Made by a program: the position numbers and the translations under genes
Source: Paracoccaceae bacterium
Lineage (GTDB): Bacteria; Pseudomonadota; Alphaproteobacteria; Rhodobacterales; Rhodobacteraceae
Direction: 5' to 3'
NCBI GenBank assembly: GCA_002709405.1
Contig: PAQV01000045.1
Location: 1 to 64,000, forward strand
DNA length: 64,000 nt
Notes under the pieces: model-generated
Seen by the model: only the letters and a program-made list of their open reading frames with translations
Database searches by the model: none
Told to the model about the DNA's origin: nothing
Shown here: in pieces, positions 47,801 to 54,111 of the stretch
Numbering within the stretch: the stretch's first letter is position 1
Layout of the letters: each line of letters begins with the position of its first letter

Positions 47801-48282
47801 ACGGCTATGTCGGTGAAGCCATCACCTCGGTGGGCGACGTCAACGGCGACGGGGTCGACGACATGCTGATCGGCGCCGCCTGGGACGAGGCCAACGGCCT
47901 GTCGGGCGCGGGCCGGGCGTTCCTGTTCTTCGGGGTCGATACCGAAGAGGACGACGACTTCCTCGAAACCTACAGCCTGGACGACCTGGACGGCACCGAC
48001 GGCTACATCTTCACCGGCGTGTTCCAGGACGAAGGCTTTGGCTATTCGGTGGCGAGCGCGGGCGATGTCAACGGCGACGGCATCGCCGACATGCTGATCG
48101 GTGCGGTGAACAATACGACCGGACTGAGCAGTGGGTCCGAAATCGGCGCGACCTACGTGGTCTATGGCGGCGACGACAACCTGGAGCTGATGGACGCGGC
48201 CGACGGGACCCAGGATGGGGTCATCGACATGGCCCTGTATTATGCCCTGGCTGCTCAGGACGAGCTGGTGCCGATCAGCTGA
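41878..48282 (+). CDS. Giant calcium-type repeat protein: RTX-like motif, VCBS, eight cadherin-like repeats, fourteen FG-GAP repeats
   Basis: A 2134-residue, highly acidic protein. Residues 19-62 hold RTX-like calcium nonapeptides (GNSGNDTLNGGAGSD, GGVGNDTF). A VCBS repeat (VTGNVLENDV to about residue 240) is followed by eight cadherin-like units of about 105 residues, each with the pattern DAPVV, DPEGG, GETATD. From about 1085 there are fourteen FG-GAP repeats with calcium loops such as GDVNGDGIDDFLIG, seven up to about 1580 and seven from about 1600, each set closed by VYGG and a DxxxDGxID loop. The start at 41878 has GGAG 9 bases upstream; 24 more codons to 41806 are open but unsupported. 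No classical signal peptide and no secretion genes nearby. Likely cell-surface or secreted adhesin; the role is inferred from domains. Confidence 0.92.
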   Translation: MKKIYQSRLNLTPGNLQIGGFGDDILTGSVNDDLLLGNSGNDTLNGGAGSDLVAGGVGNDTFIYDAAANAGSFDRYIGGSGTDTLQLNLTADIWADAAFQDELATFLSLGVPTPFTFETLGLKVSRIETLTVFVDGTEIDLFAEFRTHADEAAMTDDDVTVTGNVLENDVVPHGVASIAIAVEADYGSVTIATDGTFVYTLDQDDPTVQGLTTGETLTDQFVYEVTDLDGDTDVAVVTITVQGTNSAPVVEDYVVEIEAGMNLTIPFEVSDPDGDDVHIVGVDDTGTVGEVQIRYDIYEDEDYIRYVSGANFDYLDEGETYTDTFTVTYADDLGNETTATGYVTVLGYNDAPVSDYIYLDVEAGTELQLEDPGAYDPEGSDVTFVGLDLTNNIGGFVYDEVSGTYTYTTAGYFDELDEGETALDVIYFKYEDEDGNVGQGGYIITVEGVNDGPIVDDVEFEKNEGTALWIDFAPTDPEGGDVTLVDIDSSDTVGEVTFDAEYGQFIYNIGVSANDPFAYLTDGETATDSFSVTYEDEDGNQTTATATITINGINDAPVVDNLSVELVAGENWWFGFDPVDPEGGEVTLVGFDTTNTVGTVELEETSGSFIYFTDYYGVGGDPFKFLADGETATDSFTVTYEDEDGNQTTAVASVLINGINDAPEVETVNVDIMSDESTVIALPEATDPEGGEVTVVSYDTTYAVGDVQYNANDGTFTYTADGNFDDLDDGDVVYDYISVDFSDPEGNITTGWITIAVTGESTAPIVSNPEFDVVAGEDATVAFTVYDPNGDEVYFQSLDLGETKGQVKYDEATDSFTYITNDAFIELAEGETENDVFQVTYIDDEGKTGSGTAVVTVIGVNDAPIVTDFESTVYSSSIYSSLSILDAYDPEGGELKVVGFDFSTSNANVYLNEGGESIYWSTAGNFDYLEEGESVVDTFSVDFADPEGNITTGYYNITVLGFNNWPDFGELDLTVEKGETITFEVPVTDPEGYDVTLEDIDTSATLGLLEYDAQTGEYSYNSNGAFDDLGYGDTATDTFTVTYSDPQGGSDSETYEITVSGGELVQTIQLGVTLTTPPLNVYYLGESVSGIGDVNGDGIDDFLIGAPDSYGNNLYGAGLAFVIFGNAEAEGGFDPTLDVSTLDGTNGFALEGFEQYARAGVSVSSAGDINGDGINDFVVGAAYADPDGIGEAGAVYVVFGKDTGEDGAFAASVQLSDLDGTNGFVLNGVSYEDYTGAEVEAAGDINNDGFDDIIIGAYNAEVDGLDGVGKAYVFLGHDQTDEAFLARYELDELNGKYGFVIEGRSEDENLGWAVSGIGDVNDDGIDDFAVTAYRREVDDNDRSGEAYVIFGVDSTDDGDFGTSFDLSSLDGKNGFAMAGVDNYDFLGTAVSSAGDINNDGIDDFVATARYAGFEYAGATEEGRAYVVFGTDNGFDATLDLASLDGTDGFQIYGDTANEYLGISASSAGDVDGDGIDDILIGKPYEKPYYGAESSTGAAFLILGQDTATDGDFDAVVDLFYHDSSIGYKFNGFLLGSSTGYDVSGAGDVNADGYADILIGANDFEGESYLVYGGAERLAFYDALDLYEDGEIDLTWMRHTPEIFETDITAGSVGFLVLGNESFGSLGASGASAGDFNGDGIDDFVVGASDGDRAYVIFGQDTASDGYTPATLSVEDLDGTNGVLLSGDNNTGYSVASAGDVNGDGINDLIIGTNYSDGKAYVVFGKDTATEGDFAAELSMEVFDGSDGFIIEGLEYYDRLGHAVSAAGDVNGDGIDDIMVSAWGASSDDLSNAGAVYFIYGTDDGFDASLDVTALDGTDGFVVYGPEASSHLGYSLDLLGDVNGDGITDYILGAYDSDYYADDEGEAFVIFGEATGFPADIDLTALDGTNGFAIIGPEADSWVGDFVAAAGDVNGDGINDIMISAAGVDTADATDAGAVYVVLGQDTVNVSDFDDEIYLSDLEGSEGFSLTGTQEYGYVGEAITSVGDVNGDGVDDMLIGAAWDEANGLSGAGRAFLFFGVDTEEDDDFLETYSLDDLDGTDGYIFTGVFQDEGFGYSVASAGDVNGDGIADMLIGAVNNTTGLSSGSEIGATYVVYGGDDNLELMDAADGTQDGVIDMALYYALAAQDELVPIS
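43441..43868 (+). repeat. Near-identical tandem cadherin-like unit, 318-bp period
   Basis: The segment starting GATGGCGAAACCGCGACCGA at 43441 recurs at 43759 with about three differences in 60 bases, and the later ATCAACGACGC segment recurs with the same 318-bp offset. This marks a recent unit duplication within the giant gene, unlike the other, diverged units. Confidence 0.85.
45100..46620 (+). repeat. First block of seven FG-GAP repeats
   Basis: Seven loops, in order: GDVNGDGIDD, GDINGDGIND, GDINNDGFDD, GDVNDDGIDD, GDINNDGIDD, GDVDGDGIDD, GDVNADGYAD, at about 65-residue spacing. The block ends with YLVYGGAERL then DLYEDGEIDL. Seven repeats is the count of an integrin-type beta-propeller. 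Confidence 0.85.
46700..48230 (+). repeat. Second block of seven FG-GAP repeats
   Basis: Seven loops: GDFNGDGIDD, GDVNGDGIND, GDVNGDGIDD, GDVNGDGITD, GDVNGDGIND, GDVNGDGVDD, GDVNGDGIAD. The block ends with TYVVYGGDDNLELMDA then DGTQDGVIDM, repeating the closing pattern of the first block. Confidence 0.85.
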
Positions 48283-48283
48283 G

Positions 48284-48306
48284 AAGGGGGCAGCGCCCTG
48301 CCCTTT
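48284..48306 (+). terminator. Probable transcript-end hairpin after the repeat-protein gene
   Basis: AAGGGgGCAG pairs with CTGCCCTTT across a short loop, right after the stop. The T run is only three. A second perfect 10-bp inverted repeat, GAAACGGCGG (48325-48334) with CCGCCGTTTC (48341-48350), overlaps the end of the convergent permease gene and may stop transcripts from either side. Confidence 0.5.
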
Positions 48307-48334
48307 GCGCGACCATGAACAGCAGAAACGGCGG

Positions 48335-49420
48335 TCAGGCCCGCCGTTTCAGTAGCCAGACAAAGAACACGCCGCCAACAAGCCCGGTGACGATCCCGAT
48401 GGGCATGTCCTCGGGAGCCATCACGGTGCGGGCGGCGATGTCGGCCCACAACAGGAAGATCGCGCCCAGCAGGGCCGAGGCCGGCAGGACCCTGGCGTAA
48501 TCCCCGCCCACCAGCATGCGCACGATATGGGGCACCATCAGGCCGACAAAGCCGATGATCCCGGAAAAGGCGACCATCACCCCAGTGATCAGCGCCCCCA
48601 CCACGAAGACCGCCAGCCGGAACCGGGCGACCGGGATGCCCAGGGTCGAGGCGGTCTCGTCCCCCACCGTCATCGCGTTCAGCGCCGCCGAGCGCCCGAT
48701 CAGCCAGGCTCCGCCGCCCAGCAGAATGACCAGCGGATAGGCAAGCTGGCTCCATTGCGCCAGGCCAAGCCCGCCCAGCATCCAGAACACCACCGTGTGC
48801 GAGGCCCGGGGATCGCCCATGAAGATCAGCACGTTGGCGGCAGCCATGACGATAAAGGACACGGCCACCCCTGCCAGCACCAGACGGTCGGCGCTGGTGG
48901 CATCGGCAAAACGCGACACCCCCAGCACGACCAGCGTGGCCATCAGCGCGCCCAGGAAGGCCATCAGGGGCACCGTCAGCAGGCCGAGGAACAGGCCGGT
49001 GTGCAAGAGCGCCAGGATCGCCCCGAAGGCACCGCCCGAAGAGATCCCCAGCAGGTGCGGATCGGCCAGCGGGTTGCGCGTGACCGCCTGCAGGCTGGCC
49101 CCCACCATCGCCAGCCCCGCCCCCACCATCATCGCCAGCAGCGCGCGGGGAAAGCGGATGTCCCAGACGATGGCCGCGCGGCCCTGGCTCCAGCCCTGCT
49201 CCACCAGGCCGGGCGAGATGCGGTTCAGGAACACGCCCCAGACCGTTTCCGCGGGGATAGACACGGCCCCCACGGAAATCGCGCAGGAGAGCGAGACGAC
49301 AAGCGCAAGCACGCCGCCCAGGCCGAAGACAAGCGGCCGCAAGGCGCCAGAATGGGGGACAGACTGGGGGGCAGACTGGGGCCCGGATCGGGGGCCACGC
49401 CGCGCCGGGATCCCGCTCAT
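48335..49420 (-). CDS. btuC: FecCD-family ABC transporter permease, probably for corrinoids (BtuC-like)
   Basis: A 361-residue inner-membrane protein with about ten hydrophobic segments, the size of BtuC/FecCD permeases. Family motifs: GAGLAMVGASLQAVTRNPLA, DPHLLGISSGGAFGA, GGLGLAQWSQ, and GFVGLMVPHIVRMLVGGDY (the ATPase-contact loop). A proline/serine repeat (PQSAPQSVPHS) precedes the first helix. It starts 4 bp after the binding-protein stop. Because the operon is headed by a cobalamin riboswitch, vitamin B12 or another corrinoid is the expected cargo; iron-siderophore transport is the family alternative. Confidence 0.88.
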   Translation of the reverse strand: MSGIPARRGPRSGPQSAPQSVPHSGALRPLVFGLGGVLALVVSLSCAISVGAVSIPAETVWGVFLNRISPGLVEQGWSQGRAAIVWDIRFPRALLAMMVGAGLAMVGASLQAVTRNPLADPHLLGISSGGAFGAILALLHTGLFLGLLTVPLMAFLGALMATLVVLGVSRFADATSADRLVLAGVAVSFIVMAAANVLIFMGDPRASHTVVFWMLGGLGLAQWSQLAYPLVILLGGGAWLIGRSAALNAMTVGDETASTLGIPVARFRLAVFVVGALITGVMVAFSGIIGFVGLMVPHIVRMLVGGDYARVLPASALLGAIFLLWADIAARTVMAPEDMPIGIVTGLVGGVFFVWLLKRRA

Positions 49421-49424
49421 GCGC

Positions 49425-50360
49425 TCATTCGCCCCAGAAGCCGGCGGCCAAGGTCTTGACCGCCTCGATGTTGCGCGGGCCCGGTGTCGCCTCGACGTAA
49501 TCCAGCGTCACGAAGCGGTCGTTCTTCACCGCGTCGAGGTCGGCAAAAGCCGGGTTCGACATCATGAAGGCGCGCTTCTGCGCGGCGGTGACCTCGCCGT
49601 AATTGACGATGACCACGACCTCCGGGTTGCGCTCGACCACTTCTTCCCAGGTGACGGTGGCCCAGCTTTTCTCGAAATCGTCCATGATGTTGGTGCCGCC
49701 CGCGGCCTCGATCAGCGCGGTGGGCATGCCGTGGCGGCCGGCGGTAAAGGGCGTGTCCTCGCCGCTGTCGTAGACAAAGACGCGCAAGGGCGCGCCGGGG
49801 TCGAGGGTTTCAGTGAAGGCGGCTAGCTCGGCCCGGTAGCCGTCGACCAGCGCGGTCGCCCGGGCCTCTACCCCGAAGATGCGGCCCAGGTTCACCAGGT
49901 CGGCATACATGTCCTCGATGCTGGCCTTTTCCTTGTCCATGATGTGGGTGCAGCTTTCGGTCAGCTCGTAGACCTTGATGCCGAAGGGCGCGAGCGTTTC
50001 GGGCGTGACCTCTCCCCCGACCTTCATGCCGTAATTCCAGCCTGCGAAGAAGAAATCCGCATCGGCCCCGACCAGCACCTCTTTGGACGGGTACTTGGCC
50101 GAGAGTTCGGGCAGCGCCTCGACGCCCTCGCGCATCTTTTCGTCCAGCGTCTTCCAGCCGGAAATGCCGGTGTAGCCCACCATGCGATCGGCCAGGCCCA
50201 GGACCAGCATCATCTCGGTCAGGTTGACGTCGTTGGACACGGCCCGTTCTGGCGGCGCGTCGAAGGTGACGGTGCGGTTGCAGCTTTGAATGGTGGTGTC
50301 GGCCAGGGCCGTGGTGGCGGTCAGGACAAGGGCCATCGTGGCGGGAAGACGGGGGGTCAT
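49425..50360 (-). CDS. btuF: ABC transporter substrate-binding protein, BtuF/FecB type
   Basis: A 311-residue periplasmic binding protein of the TroA/BtuF fold. Signal peptide MTPRLPATMALVLTATTALA, mature chain from DTTIQSCNRTVTF. RAVSNDVNLTEMMLVLGLAD and the VVEIVNYG-like ERNPEVVVIVNYGEVTAAQK segment match the family. The frame opens at 50378, but the ATG at 50360 overlaps the ATPase stop (ATGA) and has AAGGA upstream, so it is chosen. Captures corrinoid, probably B12, and hands it to the 48335 permease; riboswitch control supports this. Confidence 0.88.
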   Translation of the reverse strand: MTPRLPATMALVLTATTALADTTIQSCNRTVTFDAPPERAVSNDVNLTEMMLVLGLADRMVGYTGISGWKTLDEKMREGVEALPELSAKYPSKEVLVGADADFFFAGWNYGMKVGGEVTPETLAPFGIKVYELTESCTHIMDKEKASIEDMYADLVNLGRIFGVEARATALVDGYRAELAAFTETLDPGAPLRVFVYDSGEDTPFTAGRHGMPTALIEAAGGTNIMDDFEKSWATVTWEEVVERNPEVVVIVNYGEVTAAQKRAFMMSNPAFADLDAVKNDRFVTLDYVEATPGPRNIEAVKTLAAGFWGE

Positions 50361-51184
50361 CGAAGGGTCCTTTCGCAAGGAAGATGGAAGGTCAGGTGGC
50401 CGGCGCCGCTGGGAGCAAGATGTTCGCGCCGGGCCTCGACGCGGAAGGCGTCAGAGACAGCGGTTTCCGACAGCACCCGGTCCGGCGGGCCAAAGCCAAG
50501 CGGCCGGCCGGACTGCAGCAAGAGGATGTCGTCGCAGACCCCGGCGGCCATGTTCAGATCGTGCAGCGAGGTCACGATGGTCAGCGGCAGGTCACGAATG
50601 AGGCTCAGGATCTCCAACTGATGGCGGATATCCAGGTGGTTGGTCGGCTCGTCCAGGATCAGCAGGCGCGGTTCCTGGGCCAGGGCACGGGCCACCATGA
50701 CGCGCTGGCGTTCGCCGCCAGACAGAGTGCCTAGGGAACGGTGGGCAAAGCCTGCAAGGTCCAGCCGGTCCAGCGCTTCCTCGATGATCCGGAGGTCTCG
50801 CGCGCCGAAGCTGCCGCCAAATCCGCGCCGGTGCGGTGTCCGGCCCAGGGCCACGATTTCGCGCACGGTCAGGGCGAAATCGGTGGGCTGTTCCTGCAGG
50901 ACGGCCGCGATGGTGCGGGCCACGCTGCGGGCGGGCAATGTCCAGATGTCGCGGCCATCGACGCGGACCTGGCCCGTCGCCGGGCGCTGGAAGCGATACA
51001 GAAGGCGCAGCAGCGTCGTCTTGCCCGCGCCGTTGGGGCCGACAACGCCCAGCACCCGGCCCGGCTGCAGGGCCAGGCTGGTGGCCTGCAGGACTGTGTC
51101 GCGGGTGCCACGGGGGGCCCAGGAGACGTTTGTCAGCTCCAGCGAGGCGCCGATTGGTGCGGGCGGATCCGCCGCTGCGCTCAC
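50357..51184 (-). CDS. btuD: ABC transporter ATP-binding protein, BtuD/FecE type
   Basis: A 275-residue ATPase with Walker A GPNGAGKTT, signature LSGGERQR, Walker B RLLILDEPTNHLDIR and H-loop TSLHDLNMA, the last two being typical of the BtuD/FecE/HmuV group. The open frame extends to an ATG at 51394, but that part overlaps the upstream small gene and has no domain. A GTG at 51184 overlaps the upstream stop (GTGA) and gives VSAAADPPAPIGASLELTNV just before the fold, so I use it. Energises the corrinoid importer. Confidence 0.88.
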   Translation of the reverse strand: MSAAADPPAPIGASLELTNVSWAPRGTRDTVLQATSLALQPGRVLGVVGPNGAGKTTLLRLLYRFQRPATGQVRVDGRDIWTLPARSVARTIAAVLQEQPTDFALTVREIVALGRTPHRRGFGGSFGARDLRIIEEALDRLDLAGFAHRSLGTLSGGERQRVMVARALAQEPRLLILDEPTNHLDIRHQLEILSLIRDLPLTIVTSLHDLNMAAGVCDDILLLQSGRPLGFGPPDRVLSETAVSDAFRVEARREHLAPSGAGHLTFHLPCERTLR

Positions 51185-51483
51185 AGCGACAACCGGCGGG
51201 CGCGCGCCCCGCCCTTGCGCCCGCGCGGGGGCATTTGCAGGGCCATCGGGCGTGGGGGCATGTCCAGGGATTGGGTGAGCAACCGGCAGAACGCCGCGAT
51301 GGCCGGAGAGGTTGCGCTGAACGGCCGGGCCATGGCCAGCGCGCGGCGGGCGTTCGCGGGGTACGGGCTGTGACCCGGCAGCGCGCCCAGCCACTGGATG
51401 AAGCCAAGCTGGCCCATCTTCTCGGCCTGGTCGGCGGGAACCTGGCCTATGTCCAGTTGGGAAATGGTGTGTTCAAGAAGCAT
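51181..51483 (-). CDS. Small protein of unknown function, first gene after the cobalamin riboswitch
   Basis: A 100-residue frame starting MLLEHTISQLDIGQVPADQA, rich in Ala and Arg at its end (PPRGRKGGARARRLSL). No signal peptide, membrane helix or known motif is seen. Support for being real: GGAGG five bases before the ATG, position directly downstream of the riboswitch, and a GTGA overlap with the ATPase start, the coupling used throughout this region. Role unknown; it would be repressed by B12 together with the importer. Confidence 0.65.
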   Translation of the reverse strand: MLLEHTISQLDIGQVPADQAEKMGQLGFIQWLGALPGHSPYPANARRALAMARPFSATSPAIAAFCRLLTQSLDMPPRPMALQMPPRGRKGGARARRLSL

Positions 51484-51614
51484 CGCGCCCTCCGCGCAAG
51501 GGGGCGGCGCATTGCGGAAACCGGCGATGTCGTCGGGCCTGTCTGGTCCATCTCTGTCGCTCCGTCCCAGGGCACCCCGCCCAGGTTGAAGGTGACTGCG
51601 GCGCAGGATTGCAC

Positions 51615-51822
51615 CGGAGATGGCAGGTCTCCTGACTTGCGGGTCCAGGCTCTCCCGATCCTTCCCGGGCGGCCCTTGTGCAAGGTGTGGCCCAGTGGTT
51701 TCGTCGGGGTCGCTCGCCGCCTACAGTTGCGGGGGCAGTTGCGGAATGGGGCCTGTCCTGACGACCGGGCCCGCACCGCATTCCCTATTCGTCCGGCGGG
51801 TACGGCCGGACACCATCGGCGC
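51615..51822 (-). ncRNA. Cobalamin riboswitch (minus strand), controlling the B12-type importer
   Basis: The minus strand reads, in order, GATGGTGTCCGG, AGGGAATGCGGTGCGGG, CTGCCCCCGCAACTGTA, GGCGAGC, CCACTGGGCC, GGGAAGG and the B12 box CGCAAGTCAGGAGACCTGCC. These are the conserved blocks of the AdoCbl riboswitch in the right order. It ends 132 bases before the small gene at 51483. Binding of adenosylcobalamin should lower expression of the importer. Confidence 0.95.
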
Positions 51823-51856
51823 TACGGGTCGCATGATGCGCGCGGGTTGTCCAGCC

Positions 51857-51876
51857 CGTTTCGCGCACGCGAAACG
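51857..51876. promoter_or_regulatory. Inverted repeat between cobQ end and riboswitch
   Basis: Arms CGTTTCGCG and CGCGAAACG are separated by CA; a third GTTTCGCGCG copy lies at 51891-51900. No T run, so an operator near the riboswitch promoter or a structured end of the cobQ transcript are both possible. Confidence 0.4.
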
Positions 51877-51915
51877 CGCCCTGCCCGACTGTTTCGCGCG
51901 GGGTGGCTGCCGCGT

Positions 51916-53367
51916 CTAGCGCGCAATGGCCAGCATGGCGTCAACATCCAGGTGGCGCTCCAGGTGATCGGCCAGGGCGTCGAGCGTGTCTTCCACCGTC
52001 TGCCCGTACCGCGTCTGCCCCTGGATCCCGAAACCCGCCAGCCAGCCCGCGCGGAAGGCATCGTCGGCGAACATGCCGTGCAGGTAGCTGCCCTGGACCC
52101 GCCCGCACGGAGACACCGCGCCCTCGGGCACCCCGCCGACATGGGCGAAGGGAGCAGAACGATCGGGCCCGTCGCTGCGCCCGATATGGATTTCGTAGCC
52201 GTGAAACCCCTGCCCCGAGCCCGCATGCACGGCCTGCACCAGGGTCAGGCGCTTGTCGGCCGTCATCACCGTGTCGATGTCCAAGAGGCCCAGCCCCGTG
52301 TCAGAGCCCGCCGGGCCCTCGATTCCACCGGGGTCCGACACCGTCCGGCCCAGCATCTGGTAGCCCCCGCAAATGCCCAGCACATGCCCGCCCCGCCGGT
52401 AATGGGCCTGCAGGTCCACGTCCCAGCCCTGCGCCCGAAGGAAGGCCAGGTCTCCGCGTGTCGATTTCGTTCCGGGCAGGATCACCAGGTCGGCATCCCC
52501 CGGAATGGCCCGTCCAGGCCCCAGCATGGTCAGCCGCACGCCGGGTTCCTGGGCCAGCGGGTCGAGGTCGTCGAAATTGGCGATCCGGCTGAGGCAAAGA
52601 CAGACGATGTGCAGCCCGCTGGCCCGGTCCGGAGCAGCCACGTCCAGGGCGTCTTCGGCCGGCAGTTTCCAGGCCTCGGCAAACCAGGGCGCGACACCGA
52701 ACCCCGGCCAGCCGGTGCGCGCGGAGATCATCGCGTAGCCGTCGTCGAACAGCGCCGGATCGCCCCGGAACTTGTTGATCACGAAGCCCGCGACCTGGTC
52801 CGCGTCGCCCGGATCCATCACCGCCTGGGTGCCGACGATCTGGGCGATCACGCCGCCCCGGTCGATGTCTCCGGCCAGGATGACGGGCACGTCGGCCGCC
52901 CGGGCAAAGCCCATGTTGGCAATGTCGTTCCTGCGCAGGTTGATCTCGGCCGGGCTGCCCGCGCCTTCCACGATCACCAGATCATGGGCGGCCCGCAACC
53001 GGGCGTAGCTGTCCAGCACCCGATCCAGCAACTGCGGCTTCAGCCGGGCATAATCGCTGGCCCGCGTCGTGGTCAGGCGCTGGCCCTGCACGATGACCTG
53101 GGCGCCCACGTCGGTTTCCGGTTTCAGCAGGACCGGGTTCATGTCGCTGTGCAGGGGCACCCCGCAGGCCAGGGCCTGCAGCGCCTGGGCCCGGCCGATC
53201 TCGCCCCCGTCTTCGGTGACGGCGGCATTGTTCGACATGTTCTGAGGCTTGAACGGCGCCACCGACAGCCCCCGCCGGCGCGCTGCCCGGCAGAGGCCCG
53301 CAACCAGCATGGACTTGCCGACATTGCTGCCGGTGCCCTGGATCATCACTGCGCCTGTCGGAACCAT
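51916..53367 (-). CDS. cobQ: Cobyric acid synthase
   Basis: A 483-residue enzyme that amidates four side chains of adenosylcobyrinic acid a,c-diamide using glutamine and ATP. N-terminal P-loop-like domain [10 protein letters not shown] (10-19) with [14 protein letters not shown]-terminal class I-like glutamine amidotransferase with the nucleophile Cys333 in [10 protein letters not shown] and His430 in GSYLHGMF. Length is standard. Start ATG at 53367. It lies on the minus strand with its own likely promoter in the AT-rich gap 53368-53443, divergent from a small peptide gene. Confidence 0.97.
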   Translation of the reverse strand: MVPTGAVMIQGTGSNVGKSMLVAGLCRAARRRGLSVAPFKPQNMSNNAAVTEDGGEIGRAQALQALACGVPLHSDMNPVLLKPETDVGAQVIVQGQRLTTTRASDYARLKPQLLDRVLDSYARLRAAHDLVIVEGAGSPAEINLRRNDIANMGFARAADVPVILAGDIDRGGVIAQIVGTQAVMDPGDADQVAGFVINKFRGDPALFDDGYAMISARTGWPGFGVAPWFAEAWKLPAEDALDVAAPDRASGLHIVCLCLSRIANFDDLDPLAQEPGVRLTMLGPGRAIPGDADLVILPGTKSTRGDLAFLRAQGWDVDLQAHYRRGGHVLGICGGYQMLGRTVSDPGGIEGPAGSDTGLGLLDIDTVMTADKRLTLVQAVHAGSGQGFHGYEIHIGRSDGPDRSAPFAHVGGVPEGAVSPCGRVQGSYLHGMFADDAFRAGWLAGFGIQGQTRYGQTVEDTLDALADHLERHLDVDAMLAIAR

Positions 53368-53370
53368 TTC

Positions 53371-53400
53371 TTTACTTTTTTGCTATGAAACGCTATATAA
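53371..53400 (+). promoter_or_regulatory. Strong sigma-70-like promoter for the small membrane peptide gene
   Basis: TTTACT (53371-53376), 17-bp spacer, TATATA (53394-53399), in an AT-rich island unlike the surrounding sequence. Predicted start near 53407, about 37 bases before the peptide start codon. Confidence 0.6.
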
Positions 53401-53443
53401 AGCAGAGTGTTGGCGAAGACGGAAGTGCAGGAAAGGATGGGAT

Positions 53444-53536
53444 TTGAGCGAGCGCACATATAATCGTTTCATGACAGCCTCATCCGTTGTCGCGGTTGCG
53501 GCCATTGCCGTCGTTCTTGGTTCGATCTTCTTCTGA
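53444..53536 (+). CDS. Putative 30-residue single-helix membrane peptide
   Basis: From a TTG at 53444 the frame reads SERTYNRFM followed by TASSVVAVAAIAVVLGSIFF and a stop. This is a short basic N-tail and one transmembrane helix. Support: AAAGGATGGG five bases before the TTG, a good promoter at 53371-53400, and a hydrophobic segment ending exactly at the stop. The last 57 bases overlap the 3' end of the channel gene on the other strand. An internal ATG (MTASS) would give 21 residues. I do not recognise a family; similar tiny helices serve as accessory subunits of membrane complexes. Confidence 0.55.
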   Translation: MSERTYNRFMTASSVVAVAAIAVVLGSIFF

Positions 53537-54109
53537 GGGATCGCCAGTTTGATCCCCTGACGGATCATCGCTTTGCGCGAAGAAGAAGGCCGCGCCGACG
53601 ATCAGCCCCAGGTGCAGGTTTCCGAAAATCGCGTGAAAGGCGGCGACAAGCCGGCTGGCTACATATGGGCATGGGCGAAAATCTCCGTATCCCAGGGTCG
53701 AAAACGTGACGGCTGAAAAGTAGATGGCATCGCTGGGCGGCACGTCCTGCGGGCAAGAGCCATCCAGCGTGATGCCCGTGTTGCGGTAGAAGACCGCAAA
53801 GCACAGGATCGTCAGGGCAATCGAGATCAGCGTGTCCCGCGCCAGCCGCGAGGCCGATGGCCTGAAATGGCGCGACGTCAGGAAGATCACGCCAACGACG
53901 ACCACCAGGAAATAGACCACCACGTAGACGATCAGGGCCGGTCCTGCGACGGGTTCGACCAGCAAGGGGCGCTGGTACTGGGCGAGGATCGCCTCGATGG
54001 CCAGCAACAGGATCAGCAGGCCCGAAAAGTAGCTGAAGACATTGCGCCACTTGCTGCCCGGGCGCGACCCGGGCATCCGGGCCCAGAACCGGCGCGACCG
54101 CCCGCCCAT
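53480..54109 (-). CDS. Two-helix potassium-type ion channel protein
   Basis: A 209-residue membrane protein with about four hydrophobic segments (27-45, 58-78, 93-108, 150-170) and a pore loop FSAVTFSTLGYGDF, whose TLGYGDF (138-144) is the potassium selectivity filter. The C-terminal tail (about 175-209) is short and hydrophilic, with no RCK domain, so gating is not by nucleotide binding. It starts 2 bp after the cobO stop on the same strand and is probably cotranscribed with it, although no functional link to B12 is known. Confidence 0.88.
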   Translation of the reverse strand: MGGRSRRFWARMPGSRPGSKWRNVFSYFSGLLILLLAIEAILAQYQRPLLVEPVAGPALIVYVVVYFLVVVVGVIFLTSRHFRPSASRLARDTLISIALTILCFAVFYRNTGITLDGSCPQDVPPSDAIYFSAVTFSTLGYGDFRPCPYVASRLVAAFHAIFGNLHLGLIVGAAFFFAQSDDPSGDQTGDPSEEDRTKNDGNGRNRDNG

Positions 54110-54111
54110 GC

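Noticed and set aside
48325-48350. Perfect 10-bp inverted repeat GAAACGGCGG/CCGCCGTTTC as a stand-alone terminator
   Set aside because: No T run on either side and it overlaps the permease coding end; mentioned only as a possible convergent transcript barrier.
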